Shown here: one piece after another, positions 23,997 to 35,419 of the stretch
Layout of the letters: each line of letters begins with the position of its first letter
Position numbering within the stretch: position 1 is the first letter of the stretch
Origin: Bromus sterilis
Lineage: Eukaryota; Streptophyta; Magnoliopsida; Poales; Poaceae
DNA: 64,000 nt
Reading direction: 5' to 3'
NCBI GenBank assembly: GCA_950022295.1
Contig: OX465595.1
Span: forward strand, 118,670,270-118,734,269
Notes under the pieces: model-generated
Databases searched by the model: none
Told to the model about the DNA's origin: nothing
Seen by the model: only the letters and a program-made list of their open reading frames with translations
Made by a program: the position numbers and the translations under genes

Positions 23997-25637
23997 TGAT
24001 ACGTCCCAAACGTATCTATAATTTCTGAATGCTCCATGCATTTTTTTGTGTGACTTTGCCATGTTCTGCTTGAACTTTCATACACTTTTGAGCATATTTG
24101 GACTAATCTATTAACCCAGTGCACCCAGCTGCCAGTTGTTGTTTTCTGCTTTTTTTGTATTTCAGGTTTTCCGGCCATTAAAAGTGCTCCAAAAATTCCG
24201 GAAAAATTATATAAAAAATCAGCGACACGGAAGCTTCCGGAATCACCAAGGCAGCGGAGGGGGCCACCACAGGGACTCCAGAAGGGTCCCTGGAGCGGCC
24301 CCACCCTAGGCCGCGCCGGGCACCCTCATGGCTGCCCTGTGGGTCCCCTCGACACCCCCCTCCGCCTATATTTAGCCCTCGGGGTGGAAACCCCTAATAT
24401 CTATCTCTTTTCCGCGAACTCGCCTCTGTACCGCCTCTGCCGCCGTTTAATGATCGGGGATGCCTGGAGAAGCTGCCCCGGCACCCTGCCGGGAGGAGGA
24501 ACCCCCTCCGGGAGACCATCCATAGCCATGGACGCCTCCCGGATGTGCCGTGAGTAGTCCCCCTTGGACCATGGGTCCGTGACCAGTAGCTATGTGATGT
24601 ACTTCTCTCCTTTTTGTGCTTCCACTTTCAAGACCTCGTGAGCTGCCTCACATGATCGAGGCACTTTTGTAATTTCTGCTGTTGCTATGCTGAGTTTGCT
24701 GGGATCTGATGGATTATGAGAGTATGTTCAGATTGTGATGAGTAATATATTTGGTTCTTCTCTTTTATATTTTGTTTTTGAGTAAATTCTTGCATGTTCT
24801 CCGTTGCAGTATTTTGCTTTGGCCAAGTAGTTTGCTTGCAACTCCAAGAGGGAGCGTTATTCTTGATTGTGGGTTCAGCCCCCTGATGTCTAGCTTGAGT
24901 GACAGCAACATGAGACTAGGGGATGTGTTGTTGCCACCAGGGATAAAACAACGGCGCTTGTACCCGCGGGTGCAAGGATTGTTTACTTTACGCAAAGTTC
25001 TTTTAATGCAGTTGTCTGTTGCTTTAAGTTTACACTTTGGGTGGGATTCGCAACTTAATACCAGCGAGATGTTCTAGATAGATATCTCAAGGTGGATGAT
25101 TGGTAGTAGATGCAGTTGGATTTCGATCTACTTACCTTGGCGTGCTGCCCATTGCTTTTGAGCTCTTCCTTTCTTTGTAGCATAGTTAGCATTGCGGTGC
25201 CTTCATAATTCTGTCAATTGCCCAGCTGTGATTTGTTTACCTCGCTAGCACTTTTATCGTATTTTGGGAGAGAGACATCACTAGTGAAAATCACGAGACC
25301 CCGGTCCATCTTCACATAATTGTTTACACCCTTAGTTTACTTTCAGTTGCCACTATTATTATCTCTTGCGTTGATCCTTTGTAAACAGCAAGGCCGGAGG
25401 AATTGACAACTCCTATGTACTCGTTGGGAGCAAAGTTATTTGTTTCTGTGTGCAGGTCCTATCAACTCCCTAGCTAGAAGCCAATTTATGGCGCTGTTGG
25501 CACCTTCTTGTATTTCTGCGAGTCCTACTGGAGACAAACCTTGGTATCTTCACCGAGGGAAATTTGCTGCTACGGTACATCTCACCTTCCACTTGGGGTA
25601 ACCAACGAGGAGTGAGAGAACTATCCTCAGTGTATCA
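23997..25637 (+). repeat. E2 3' LTR
   Basis: It follows the polypurine tract directly, ends CAGTGTATCA and is followed by the ATGTG duplication. It has the same landmarks as 19189-20826. Confidence 0.93.
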
Positions 25638-25642
25638 ATGTG

Positions 25643-26307
25643 CCTCGATCATGTAGGGCAGCTCACGAGGTCTAATCCATGAAGAACAAAGAGGGGAGGA
25701 GAACATCACATAACTACTGATCATAGACCCATGGTCCAAGGTGGACTACTCACGGTTCATCCGGGAAGCATCCATGGTGGTGGAGAATCTCCCGGAGGTG
25801 GTTCCTCCCTCCGGAAGGGTTCCGGGAAGAGGTCTTCTGGTGCTCCCGATCTTGGAAGCGCGGCGGCGGAGGAACAGAGGAGAGATCGCGAAAAAGTGTT
25901 CCCATCACGGGGGTTTCACGTCACGGGGATTATATGGGCGAAGGGGGGCAGCCAAAGGGCCCACCAGGGGTCCAGGCGGCCCCCTGGCGCGGACCCACCC
26001 TAGGGCGCGCCGGGAGGGCTCCTGGGGCCCTGGTGGGTCCCCTTTGGACCCCCCTCGGTAATTCCCGAAGCTTCTTCTACGCTGATTTTTTTATTGGATT
26101 TTTCCCGAATTTTTGGAGCACTTTTAATATGGGGGAAACCTGAAATAGAAAAACAACAGAAAATAGGAACAAGAATTGGGGTGCACTGAATTAATAGGTT
26201 AGTCCAAATATGATCAAAAGTGTATGGAAGTTCATCAATATCATAGCAATATCACACAAAAGAGGCATGGAGCAAGCAGAAATTATAGATACGATTTGGA
26301 CCTATCA
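25643..26307 (-). repeat. E3 3' LTR, second segment
   Basis: This continues the E3 LTR after E2 and ends at CCTATCA (26307), where the element's polypurine tract begins on the minus strand. It matches 53790-54453 and 2110-2771 closely. Confidence 0.85.
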
Positions 26308-29250
26308 ACATCCCCAAGCTTAATTCCTGCTTGTCCTCGAGTAGGTAAATGATAAAAGCATAATTTCTGTGGTGACATGCTAACAACCATATAAGAACTT
26401 TTAAGTAAAGCAATCAAGGTATGTAATTCAATTCAAGTCATAACAGGCAAGAGTCTATATTTAGTATCGAAACAAGCAACATAAGAACATAAAGGTGCAA
26501 GAGCTTTCGCTGTCCGTGACTCGAATGTCTCCAAATGGTGTTTGCGTGCAAGAAAGGGGATAGGGATATACAAGCAAAAAGTATTTTTGTGTTGAGAACT
26601 TAATCTACTAAAATTTCACACTTGGTCTTCTTTGTAATCTTATCTTGACTCATCCCCAGACCACTAGCCAGGTACAAGTCAGAATGATCCACTCCTTTTT
26701 CGACATTTTGAGCACTCATGCAATGGATGAGCGTAAGCAAGAAAGTTGACACTTAGGATAGCAATGAGATAATATGGTGGAGGAAGACAAAAAGGGTGTG
26801 AAAGGATCACATCAACGAGGACAATCATAGGCGAGAGAAAGCCAAATGATAGATATGATGTGAGGAGTAGGGATTGCCATGCAACAGATGCACATATGAG
26901 CTAAGGTAAGCTCTCCAATGGAACTAGTGGGGGTGCATCCAACTTGCTTGATCAAGAAGACCTAGAGCTCATTTGAGGAGGCTCATCATTGGAATATACA
27001 AGCCAAGTTCTATAGTGTGAAGGTCCTCACATAGCTATATGCATGAATGATAATCTCTATGGAGTACAAGATATAAGAGGGAGTACGAGTGTGGATCTCT
27101 CAAAAGGAATAGTAGTGTGCCCCCTTCTCTCTTTTTATTTCCTTTTCTCTTTTTTCTCTTTTATTTTTATTTTTTGGTGGCCTCAATGGCTCTTTCTATT
27201 TCTCTCATTTGTCCTCTTTGGGATCTTTTAATTTTGTCCTCTTTGGGATCTTTTAATTTGTCTACTTTGGGATATTTTCCTCACTTTAGGGGCAACACTC
27301 TATATATTAAAAAAGGTATAGAAGATCTTTCACACTTTACAAAAGTACTCATATCATAAAGAAAATGTAACTATCATGACGTATGCAAATGTATGCCTCT
27401 GCCAGTGTAGCAGGATATGCAATGATACTAGCGCTTCATGTAGCAATGATTAGGGAAAGGCCCAACTAGCATGCGGCTCATCGATCAAGCAAGTAGAATG
27501 TATGACATGAAGATCAAGTCATGAGAAGATGGATGTTGCATGGCAATATATCTCGGAAAGGCTATGGAAATGCCTTGGTAGGTAGGTATGGTGTCTGTTT
27601 TGAGGAAAGATATAAGGAGGTTTATGATAACAGAGCGTATCATGCCAAGGGTTTGGATGTACCGGCGAAGGTGGACGCCAACTCTCGGAGTGAGAAGAAA
27701 GCAATGCACGACACAGGAAAGGCTAGAAAAATATGGGAAGGTGGAAGTGTCAACTTTCGAATACTCACATTAGTCCGAAGAACGCATGCACTTATTATCG
27801 GTAACTCTCAATCTAATAAGGAGGTTCACAAAGAGACAAGTACCCCGAGGAGGAGTGTATGGGGGTTTGGTTATCCTTGCGCATCCTCGACTCATGGTAC
27901 GTGAGTGTACTCTAATATTCGACCCTCAGAAGAGTAGTGATCCATCTAGTAGCTAAAGTTCTCAACTAATTTTGTAAGTTTTGAAAATAAACAAGGATTG
28001 CGCAAAATACGACATCTATCACTAATAGGCTAAAGCTCTTGTCACCAAAAGTCCAAATATTACTCAAAACAATACCTCAAAACTATTGCAAGTTACTACT
28101 ACAAAAGAATAGCAACCTCAATTACCTACTTCAAGTCAAGACACAAAACTCAGTGCAACAGGAAAACTCTCTAAACAAGATAAACATGAAAACTCAAGAG
28201 AGTTCCAGCAACAAACTAAACAAAAGCTATTTGAAAAGATAAGCATGAAAATTAAGAGCTAAACATGGCAGTAGCTATGGAAAAGATAAAGAACAAACAC
28301 AACAAAGATAAGCATGAAAAGTCCTATGTTGTGTTCTAGATTTTGGAAGTGGAGCGTGTTTCTCTCCCACACAAAGAAAGTTGGGTTCTAACTTGTTATG
28401 AACATCAAGCAAATCTAAAGAAAAATAAAAATAAAACCTAACAGCGGGACGCTCCAAGCATAGCACATAATGCATGAAGTGATAAAAATATAGTGAAACG
28501 AGAGACGAACTGATAATTGTTGATGAAGAAGGGGATGCACGGGGGCATCCCCAAGCTTAGACGCTCGAGTCTCCTTGAATATTTATTGGGGATGCATGGG
28601 GCATCCCCAAGCTTGAGCGCTTGACACTCCTGAATCTTCTTTCATCATCTTCCCTCGCACACTTGAAAACTCCCTTCATACATAACTCATCATAATCTGA
28701 TTAGCGAGGTTAGTACCCATAATAAAATAATTTTTCACTACTGGAAATAAAGATATTCTTGAAGGGCTACTGTTTCTCAAGATTGCCAAAAAGTTTTTGC
28801 AAAGAAAAAGCAAGCTTAAGGTTTGCAAAACGAAGAAAGGGCAAAACAGGACAGAATCTGTGAAAAACGGACTAGCAGGTAGTAAAGAATTTTTTAGGGA
28901 TACTTATACAACTAAAATCAAAAAACTCAGAACATACGAAAGTTACGTAATTGTATAGAGCACGCTGTGTAAAAACTTCAGCTCAAAAATATGAACTGGG
29001 ATTTTTCTGTGATTTTTCTAGTCACGAGGACAGAATCTGTTTTCTGGACAGCATATCACAACTTTCACTTCCCTTGTCATATGAGGCTATAAAAGGCACA
29101 AAGCTTGAAAAGTAAAGGTACAATGATGTTTCTACAGTAGTAAAAATCATCAAGACCACTAAAAATAGAAGAAAAACAAAAAGGAAATCCTAAATTCGTT
29201 GCAGGCTGCCTCCCGAAAGCGCTTCTGTAAAGCCATTAGCTAGGCTTAAA
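26308..29250 (-). repeat. E3 non-coding interior shared with E2
   Basis: This is the same 2.9-kb block as in E2 but inverted. On the minus strand the polypurine tract AAGCTTGGGGATG is at 26309-26321, and two more copies of that motif lie at 28545-28558 and 28601-28614 in roughly 56-bp-spaced units. The apparent ORFs (for example 27521-27904) are not shared in E2 as open frames and look accidental. Confidence 0.8.
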
Positions 29251-29267
29251 GATTATAAAAGGTGTTC

Positions 29268-30410
29268 TCATAAGAATAAGAATTTGAAGCAAAAGAGAGC
29301 ATTAAGAAGAAAATATGAAACACATTTAAGCCTAACCCACTTCCTATGCGTAGGCATCTTGTAAGAAAATAAGTCAAAGAAGCACAAAGTGACATGCATA
29401 GAAAGGTGGAACGGGAACAATTTCCAAACTTTCAACATGAAGAGAGGTGTTTTTGCAACATGGAAGTTTCTACAACCAAACTTTCCCCTCTCAAAGTAAT
29501 TTTCAGTAGTATCATGAACAACATCAAGAATATAACTATCACATAAATCATGTTGTGCATGACCTACAAGCACACGTGTATAATTCTCAACACGGTCTTT
29601 AGGATCATAAGACAAATGCAACCCATCACATTGAGCCTTAATAAGAGCACAGTTCTCCAGAATATGAGTTGGAGATTCCAAAAGCATAATAGGACAATCA
29701 AGTGTGGGTGCAATAGCAATAATTTAATTCTTAACATAAGGAAGTATAGAGAGTTCATTTTTGTCAGCATCATCCATAGTGGCATCTTGGCCATCAACAA
29801 AGCAAGTATCAAAAATTTCAGAAAGGGATATTTCAAGTGAGTCCTCGGAATCATGGGATTCCTCCTCAAAGCAATCATTGGCCTCTTCTTGGGCAGCAAA
29901 CATTTTATTTTTTAAATCCTCAATATAAGAATTGGAAGTATAATTCTCGAAGCAATAAGCAAAAACTGCAAAGTTTTCGGACTGGTGAATAGTATCGTGA
30001 TACCTTTGAATCAAAGAAGCAATCTCATAAGCACCTTTAAAAGCAAAAAACTCTTCAATCTTTTCAACATCAAAGTAATCATAGACACCTTTAGCATAAG
30101 AAGATAAGATCTCATTTTCATTGAACTCACATTGGAAAGGGAGGTGTTTATGATCTATATTAGAACAACAAGTAAAATCATAATTGTAGCACAAAAGTTT
30201 AGCATGGCAATAAGAAACATGTATTTGATCCCATAAGTGTTTCCCTTTCTGAGATAGGCGGTGCCGCGTATAATGAGCATGCTCATCCAATGATTTTCCC
30301 TGAACCAAGTCGGTTGGGTTTTTAGCGCGAGCACAAATTGATCGAAGACGATCCAAGTGAAACATGTCAAATATGTCCATCCTACCATATTTGGGAAGTT
30401 CAGCACCCAT
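29268..30410 (-). pseudogene. E3 ORF of unknown function, one in-frame stop
   Basis: The best start is the ATG at 30408-30410, in a strong CACCATGGG context; it begins MGAELPKYGRMDIFDMFHLD. The frame runs 228 codons to a TAA at about 29724, then continues in the same frame to 29268, so the ancestral protein may have been near 380 residues. The middle is rich in aromatic and acidic residues (KIEEFFAFKGAYEIASLIQR, then EEESHDSEDSLEISLSEIFD), and the C-terminal end after the stop is hydrophobic and basic. I recognise no gag, protease, RT, integrase, RNA-binding knuckle or known plant domain. It lies where gag normally would, about 0.2 kb past the PBS. It could be a cassette specific to this non-autonomous family or a captured host fragment. 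Confidence 0.5.
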
Positions 30411-30582
30411 GGTGAGGATAGCATAACTAGGCAAAGCAAGACAAAGGCAAAAGGTAGCAACTAGTTTTTTGGTCTTTCATATAAGACACAAAAGCAAAAA
30501 ACAAAAACTGAAAGGTAAACTAGCAAGACTAAAAAGCAAAGATAAAAGATAGTGTGCAACTCCCCTATCTTGAAGAGTGGAG

Positions 30583-30600
30583 TCCCCGGCAACGGCGCCA
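30583..30600 (-). other. E3 primer binding site (tRNA-Asp type)
   Basis: On the minus strand this reads TGGCGCCGTTGCCGGGGA, a perfect 18-nt match to the tRNA-Asp type site, about 11 nt inside the LTR end at 30612. It fixes the orientation of E3. Confidence 0.88.
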
Positions 30601-30611
30601 GAAATTGCTTT

Positions 30612-30804
30612 TGATGGTACGAATTAACGCCCCCTCGTTGGTTACCCAAAGTGGAAGGTTGAGATGTAGATAGCAGCAATTTCCCTTAGCGAAGATGCTA
30701 AGGTTGAGTATGGAACCAGTAGGACTCCAACAGATACAAGAAGGTGGTAAAGTGAACAATGGCGCCGTTCAAAACTCAAGGTTGCTAACTTCACCTGGAC
30801 CTGC
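30612..30804 (-). repeat. E3 5' LTR, first segment
   Basis: It starts TGATGGTACGAA and runs to CACCTGGACCTGC, where E1 inserted. The CCTGC at 30800-30804 is one copy of the E1 target duplication. Confidence 0.85.
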
Positions 30805-32325
30805 TGATACGTCCAAAATGCATCACTATTTTATATAGTAATTCTTTCTTATTCATTGATATATTTCATGATATGATGCTATTCTTATGTTTTTTTGGCT
30901 TATTTTACACAGTTTGCATCTTTCCGGTGCCGAAGCAGCAGACGCAGGATTCAGCGGTAAAAAGTGGACGCTGAGTTGCTGAAGAAGAACACCTCCAAAT
31001 TACCTAAAAATCGACGGAGGATGTTTTCCAGCAGGATCACGAAGACACGCAAAAGAGCGACCAGAGGGGGCCCACAGGGTGCCCAAGCGGCCACCTGGCG
31101 CGGCCCCACCCCTGGCCGCGCCGGGAGGGCGCCTGGACCCCCGGGGCCACTCCCGGCTCCCCCCCTCTGGCCTATATACTCCTCGTCGTCCAAAAACCCT
31201 AAAAAAGGAGAGAGTTTCCGGAGTTCCGCCGCCGCTCCGTGGCGGAAACCTACAGAGAAGAAAAGCCATCTCTGGCGGGCAGATTCCGCCGGGGAGATCA
31301 CCTCCCGGAAGGGGAGATCGTCGCCATCGTCATCACCATCGTCACGGGAATCATCGAGATCATCATCAACATCATCCCCATCATTAGCACCATCTCCATC
31401 TTCATCCAATCTCGTATCACAATTGCAACTCGTGTTGTAATCCGTACTATCTATCCTCTCTACTCTATCGGTGTTGATTACTACTTTGTGGTGAATGCTA
31501 TTGAGTTTTGTTGGAGAAATATTATTGTGTTCAGATTGTTTATCATCTATTTATCCCCACTGATCATGATCTCTTTTATGTCTTGTGAGTAGTTACTTTA
31601 GTTCTTGAGGACATGGGAGCAGTCTAGTTGCTAGTAGTCATATGATGTTGAAGTAATATGTGTTGGTTGGTATTTAAGTTGTGTTGTTATTTTCCTAGTG
31701 GTGTTGTGTGAGTCGAACACTCAACACGTCGCCTTATCAAGGACCTAGGGGAATGCATTGTGTATAAAGAATGCTTACGGTGGGTTGCCGGAGTGACAGA
31801 AACGTAAACCCCAGTTTGCACGCTTTTGCACAAGGGAACAATGGATCACCAATCGTATTGCTATGGTTAGGCTTTTGCCTTAATTACTATCTTGTATTTG
31901 CGGATGCTTGCAAGGTGTTTAATCATAAGAGTGCATTCATCTTAGTCTAGAGGATGCACTAGCATAGATCCACCCACCAAACACTTATCAACATAGCACA
32001 TAGTACCGATACGGAATATGGCGAAAGCACATGACTACCTCTCCCGTGTGTCCTCAAGAACACTTTAGCTTTTATAAGTTAAGTTGCTAAGCCTCTCCTT
32101 TGCTAAGAAAGGATTGGGCCACTCTTTACTATCCAGTATCTTTTACTTTGCTCGTTTTTACTATCCTGTCGCTTATACCAAGAAAACCCCTAAAAAGTTA
32201 TCTTTTAGTGCTTGCAGTTATATCCTTACCAAAGTCACTTCCTACTACCTTCTGCTTCTCGTTGGGTTCGACACTCTTACTTATCGAAAACACTGCAATA
32301 GATCCCTCTACGTTGAGGGTCATCA
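30805..32325 (+). repeat. E1 5' LTR
   Basis: 1521 bp. It contains a GC-rich block (31060-31160), a TATA-like CCTATATACT at 31171-31180, and a CATCATCAC-type simple sequence at 31320-31410. Confidence 0.95.
31171..31180 (+). promoter_or_regulatory. E1 LTR TATA box
   Basis: CCTATATACT follows the GC-rich block, and the same site is kept in the 3' LTR at 39881-39890. Its position in the LTR suits the RNA start (U3/R border). Confidence 0.6.
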
Positions 32326-32337
32326 AGCTACATTTTC

Positions 32338-32355
32338 TAGCGCCGTTGTCGGGGA
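32338..32355 (+). other. E1 primer binding site (tRNA-Asp type, two mismatches)
   Basis: TAGCGCCGTTGTCGGGGA lies 12 nt past the LTR. It differs from the tRNA-Asp complement at two positions, both G-to-A or C-to-T type changes expected from methylated cytosine decay. Confidence 0.8.
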
Positions 32356-32435
32356 GTGTAGCGGTATTAGTAAGTGAAGCTGGTAAGGAAGTTTTTATAT
32401 TTATGTTTTAGTTTGCCGTTGCTATTTTTGTCCTT

Positions 32436-33176
32436 ATGAACACCCCTACTCTTGGATCGTTGTTCTTGGGGAGCCTCCCCACAACTAAGGTGGTTACTCC
32501 TGACCCTACTGAAATTGTGCCTTATAAGATACCATCTGGTATTATCGATTATGTGTTAGCTAATCGCTACGCAGGAGACAGACATCCAGGTGAACACTTG
32601 CTATATTTATCACAACTATGTTCATTATTCAAGCTTGCAGGTGTGTCACTGGAGTTCTTTATGAAGAAATTATTCTCCGTATCGCTTACAGACAAAGCTT
32701 CAGATTGGTATAAGCTCCTCGATAACTCAGATTCTCTTAATTGGGAAGATCTTATGTCTCTCTTTTATACAAAGTTCTACCCTCTTCATGAAGTTTATCG
32801 AGACAGGAATTACATCTATAACTTTAGGTCTCGCGACGGAGAGAGCATCACTCAAGCTTGGGGGAGACTTAAATCCCTAATGTTCAAATGTCCTATCCAT
32901 AAGCTCCCCAAAGATATTATACTTACAAATTTTTATGCCATGCTTTATCGTCATGACAAGGAAAGGCTGGATACCTCCTCTAGCGGGGTATTTCAGACAA
33001 AGAGCGTTGAAGAAAGATGGGATCTCATCGAAAGGATCCAGAAGAATACTGAAGATTGGGAAATCGATAAAGGTATTGAACCTGCTATAAATTATGAGTA
33101 TGATTATATTGAGAGCTATGTAAAACTGATTATTTCAATACCTTTTACTCTAAGATTGGTCTGGATTCCCATCTAA
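32436..33176 (+). pseudogene. E1 gag, frame-broken at its 3' end
   Basis: An ATG at 32436 opens 246 codons of a Ty3-type capsid domain: the RYAGDRHPGEHLLYLSQL helix, SLTDKASDWYKLLD, LFYTKFYPLHEVYRDRNYI, and an ESITQAWGRLKSL block. No CCHC zinc knuckle is visible. The last ~17 codons (from about 33122, after an AAAA run) are out of frame: the other frame from that point runs without a stop into the pol ORF at 33176. This suggests gag and pol were one frame, and that a single-base loss near 33121-33126 split them. The protein would form the particle coat around the element's RNA. Confidence 0.85.
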
Positions 33177-35419
33177 TGATTGATTTTTGTAAGAACTTTG
33201 CTTCTCATGTTGATTCTTCTAAGTTGAAGAAGGATCAGTACCATAAGACTTTCAAAGAAGTGCCTATTGATATTCACGTTGCTGATCCTATTTTGCCTGC
33301 AGTTATATATGAACAGCCCCCTTTTCCTTCAAGAATAAGGGAGCACTCTTTTGTGATAGGCATCATAAATAAAAGTGAGAGAAGAACAGGCGAACCTGAG
33401 GACCAGATCAGAGTCGATCCTCAAGTAGCTATGGTTAAATATTTAGTTACTGATGATGTTTCAGATTCTATTATAAATTTTTGTGCGGTTTCAACTAACA
33501 TTGTCACAGCCAAGAATAGAAGCCCAATTTCAGGTACACCAGTTGTATCTGTTAAAATAGGAGATCACAATTATTACGGGCTATGCGATCTAGGATCAAG
33601 TGCTAGCGTGATTCCTTATTCGCTTTATCAAGAGATCATGAGTGAGATTTCACCCTGTGAACTCGAAGAGATTGATGTTACTATTCATCTTGCAAACAAA
33701 GACACTATCTCTCCTATTGGGATTGTGAGAGATGTTGAAGTCCTATGTGGAAAGGTAAAGTACCCTACCGACTTTCTCGTACTTGGTTCAGTGCAAGATA
33801 GTTTTTGTCCTATTATTTTTGGTAGACCTTTTCTCAGAACTTGTGGAGCTATTATAGATTGCAAGAAAGGTAAAGTTTCTGTTGAATTCAATGGTGAGCC
33901 ATATGAATTTAATTTTTCTAAGATTTCCAAGCAGCCTCGTGGTACCGAATTACCTAGTAATGATAAAATTATTGAAAGTATTGCTTCTATTGCTATTCCC
34001 CCTAATGATCCTTTGCAACAATACATGGAGGACCACGAGAATGATACTCGTATGCAGGAAAGAAATGAAATTGATGAAATCTTCTTGAGGCAACCTGCTA
34101 TCCTGAAGCACAACCTCCCGGTTGAACCTTTAGGAATTTTATCCAAACCAAAAGAAGACCCGGTGTTTGATCTCAAACCTCTCCCCGATACGCTCAAGTA
34201 TGCTTATTTAGATGAAAAGAAAGTATATCTTGTTATTATCAATTCTAACCTTTCAGGATATGAAGAAGAGAGATTATTGGAGACACTCCGTAAACACCGA
34301 GGTGCAATTGGCTATACCCTTGATGACCTTAAGGGAATTAGTCCATCTATCTGTCAACATACTATCAACCTCGAGCCCGATGCTAAACCTGTTGTTGACC
34401 ATCAACGACGGTTGAACCCAAAGATGATGGATGTTGTGAGGACCGAAATCCTCAAGCTTCTAGCCGCAGGTATTATCTACCCTATAGCCGATAGTAAGTG
34501 GGAAAGTCCAGTTCATTGTGTTCCTAAGAAAGGAGGGACAACTGTAGTCCCTAATGATAAGAATGAACTAATACCTCAGAGAATTATTATTGGATATAGA
34601 AAGTGTATTGATTACAGGAAGCTGAACAAGGCAACCAGGAAGGACCACTACCCGCTGCCCTTTATTGATCAGATGCTTGAGAGGCTGTCCAAAAACACCC
34701 ACTTCTGCTATCTTGACGGGTACTCTGGCTTCTCTCAAATTCCTGTTAACACTACCGATCAAGAGAAGACCACTTTCACTTGTCCTTATGGTACTTATGC
34801 TTATAGGCGTATGCCTTTTGGTTTATGCAATGCCCCTGCTACTTTTCAGAGATGTATGTCTGCAATATTTCATGGTTTCTGTGAGGAGATTGTGGAAGTC
34901 TTCATGGACGATTTCTCTGTCTATGGAACTTCCTTTGACCACTGTCTCCACAATCTTAATAAAGTTTTGCAGAGATGCGAGGATACAAACTTAGTTCTAA
35001 ACTGGGAAAAGTGCCACTTCATGGTTAACGAAGGGATCGTGCTTGGCCACAAGATTTCTGAGAGGGGAATTGAAGTGGACAAAGCGAAGATTGAAGCTAT
35101 CGAAAGGATGCCCTATCCAAGGGACATTAAAGGTATTCGTAGTTTTCTCGGTCATGCTGGTTTCTATAGAAGATTTATTAAAGACTTTTCTAAGACCTCG
35201 AGACCCCTCACTAATATTCTCCAGAAGGATGTTCCTTTTGTATTTGATGAAGATTGTAAGGAGGCTTTCGAAGTTCTTAAGAAAGCTTTAATAACCGCTC
35301 CTATAGTACAACCGCCTGACTGGAAGTTGCCCTTTGAAATTATGTGTGATGCTAGTGATTTTGCTGTTGGAGCTGTTTTAGGACAAAGGGTTAACAAAAA
35401 GTTGAATGTTATTTATTAG
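33176..35419 (+). pseudogene. E1 pol, first part: protease, RT, start of RNase H
   Basis: 747 codons. The aspartic protease shows GLCDLGSSASVIPYS with the catalytic Asp near residue 138. RT follows at about 430-660 with YRKLNKATRKDH (from 480), CPYGTYAYRRMPFGLCNAPA and the FMDD active site at 576-579. The thumb/connection region has GHKISERGIEVDKAKIEAI and SFLGHAGFYRRFIKDFS. RNase H begins with CDASDFAVGAVLGQ (Asp near 725). The frame closes at a TAG at 35417-35419, where about 5 nt appear to be missing compared with the usual RNase H motif. The next ORF continues the domain in another frame. Confidence 0.93.

Larger units (their letters stand above)
19189..25637 (+). mobile_element. E2: complete non-autonomous LTR element
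   Basis: LTRs at 19189-20826 (1638 bp) and 23997-25637 (1641 bp) both start TGATACGTCCCAAACG and end GTATCA. The target duplication ATGTG is at 19184-19188 and 25638-25642. The uninterrupted site can be read at 53781-53790 in the other E3 LTR. The PBS is at 20837-20854 and the polypurine tract at 23983-23995. The 3.2-kb interior has no gag-pol: only a short open frame after the PBS and about 2.9 kb of non-coding sequence shared with E3. By a rough eye count the LTRs differ by around 3 percent. It is the same family as E3 but a different subtype at the LTR end. Confidence 0.93.

Noticed and set aside
28545..28614. CRISPR-like or other spaced repeats
   Set aside because: There are only two units, they match the polypurine-tract motif of the same element, and the context is a plant retrotransposon.
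30583..30600. Possible tRNA gene fragment
   Set aside because: The 18-nt match is the retroelement primer site complementary to a tRNA 3' end. No cloverleaf surrounds it.
30951..31592. ORFs in the E1 LTR, repeated at 39662-40302
   Set aside because: They duplicate because the LTRs duplicate, and they include a CAT/ATC simple repeat read as poly-Ile or poly-Asp. They are not genes.
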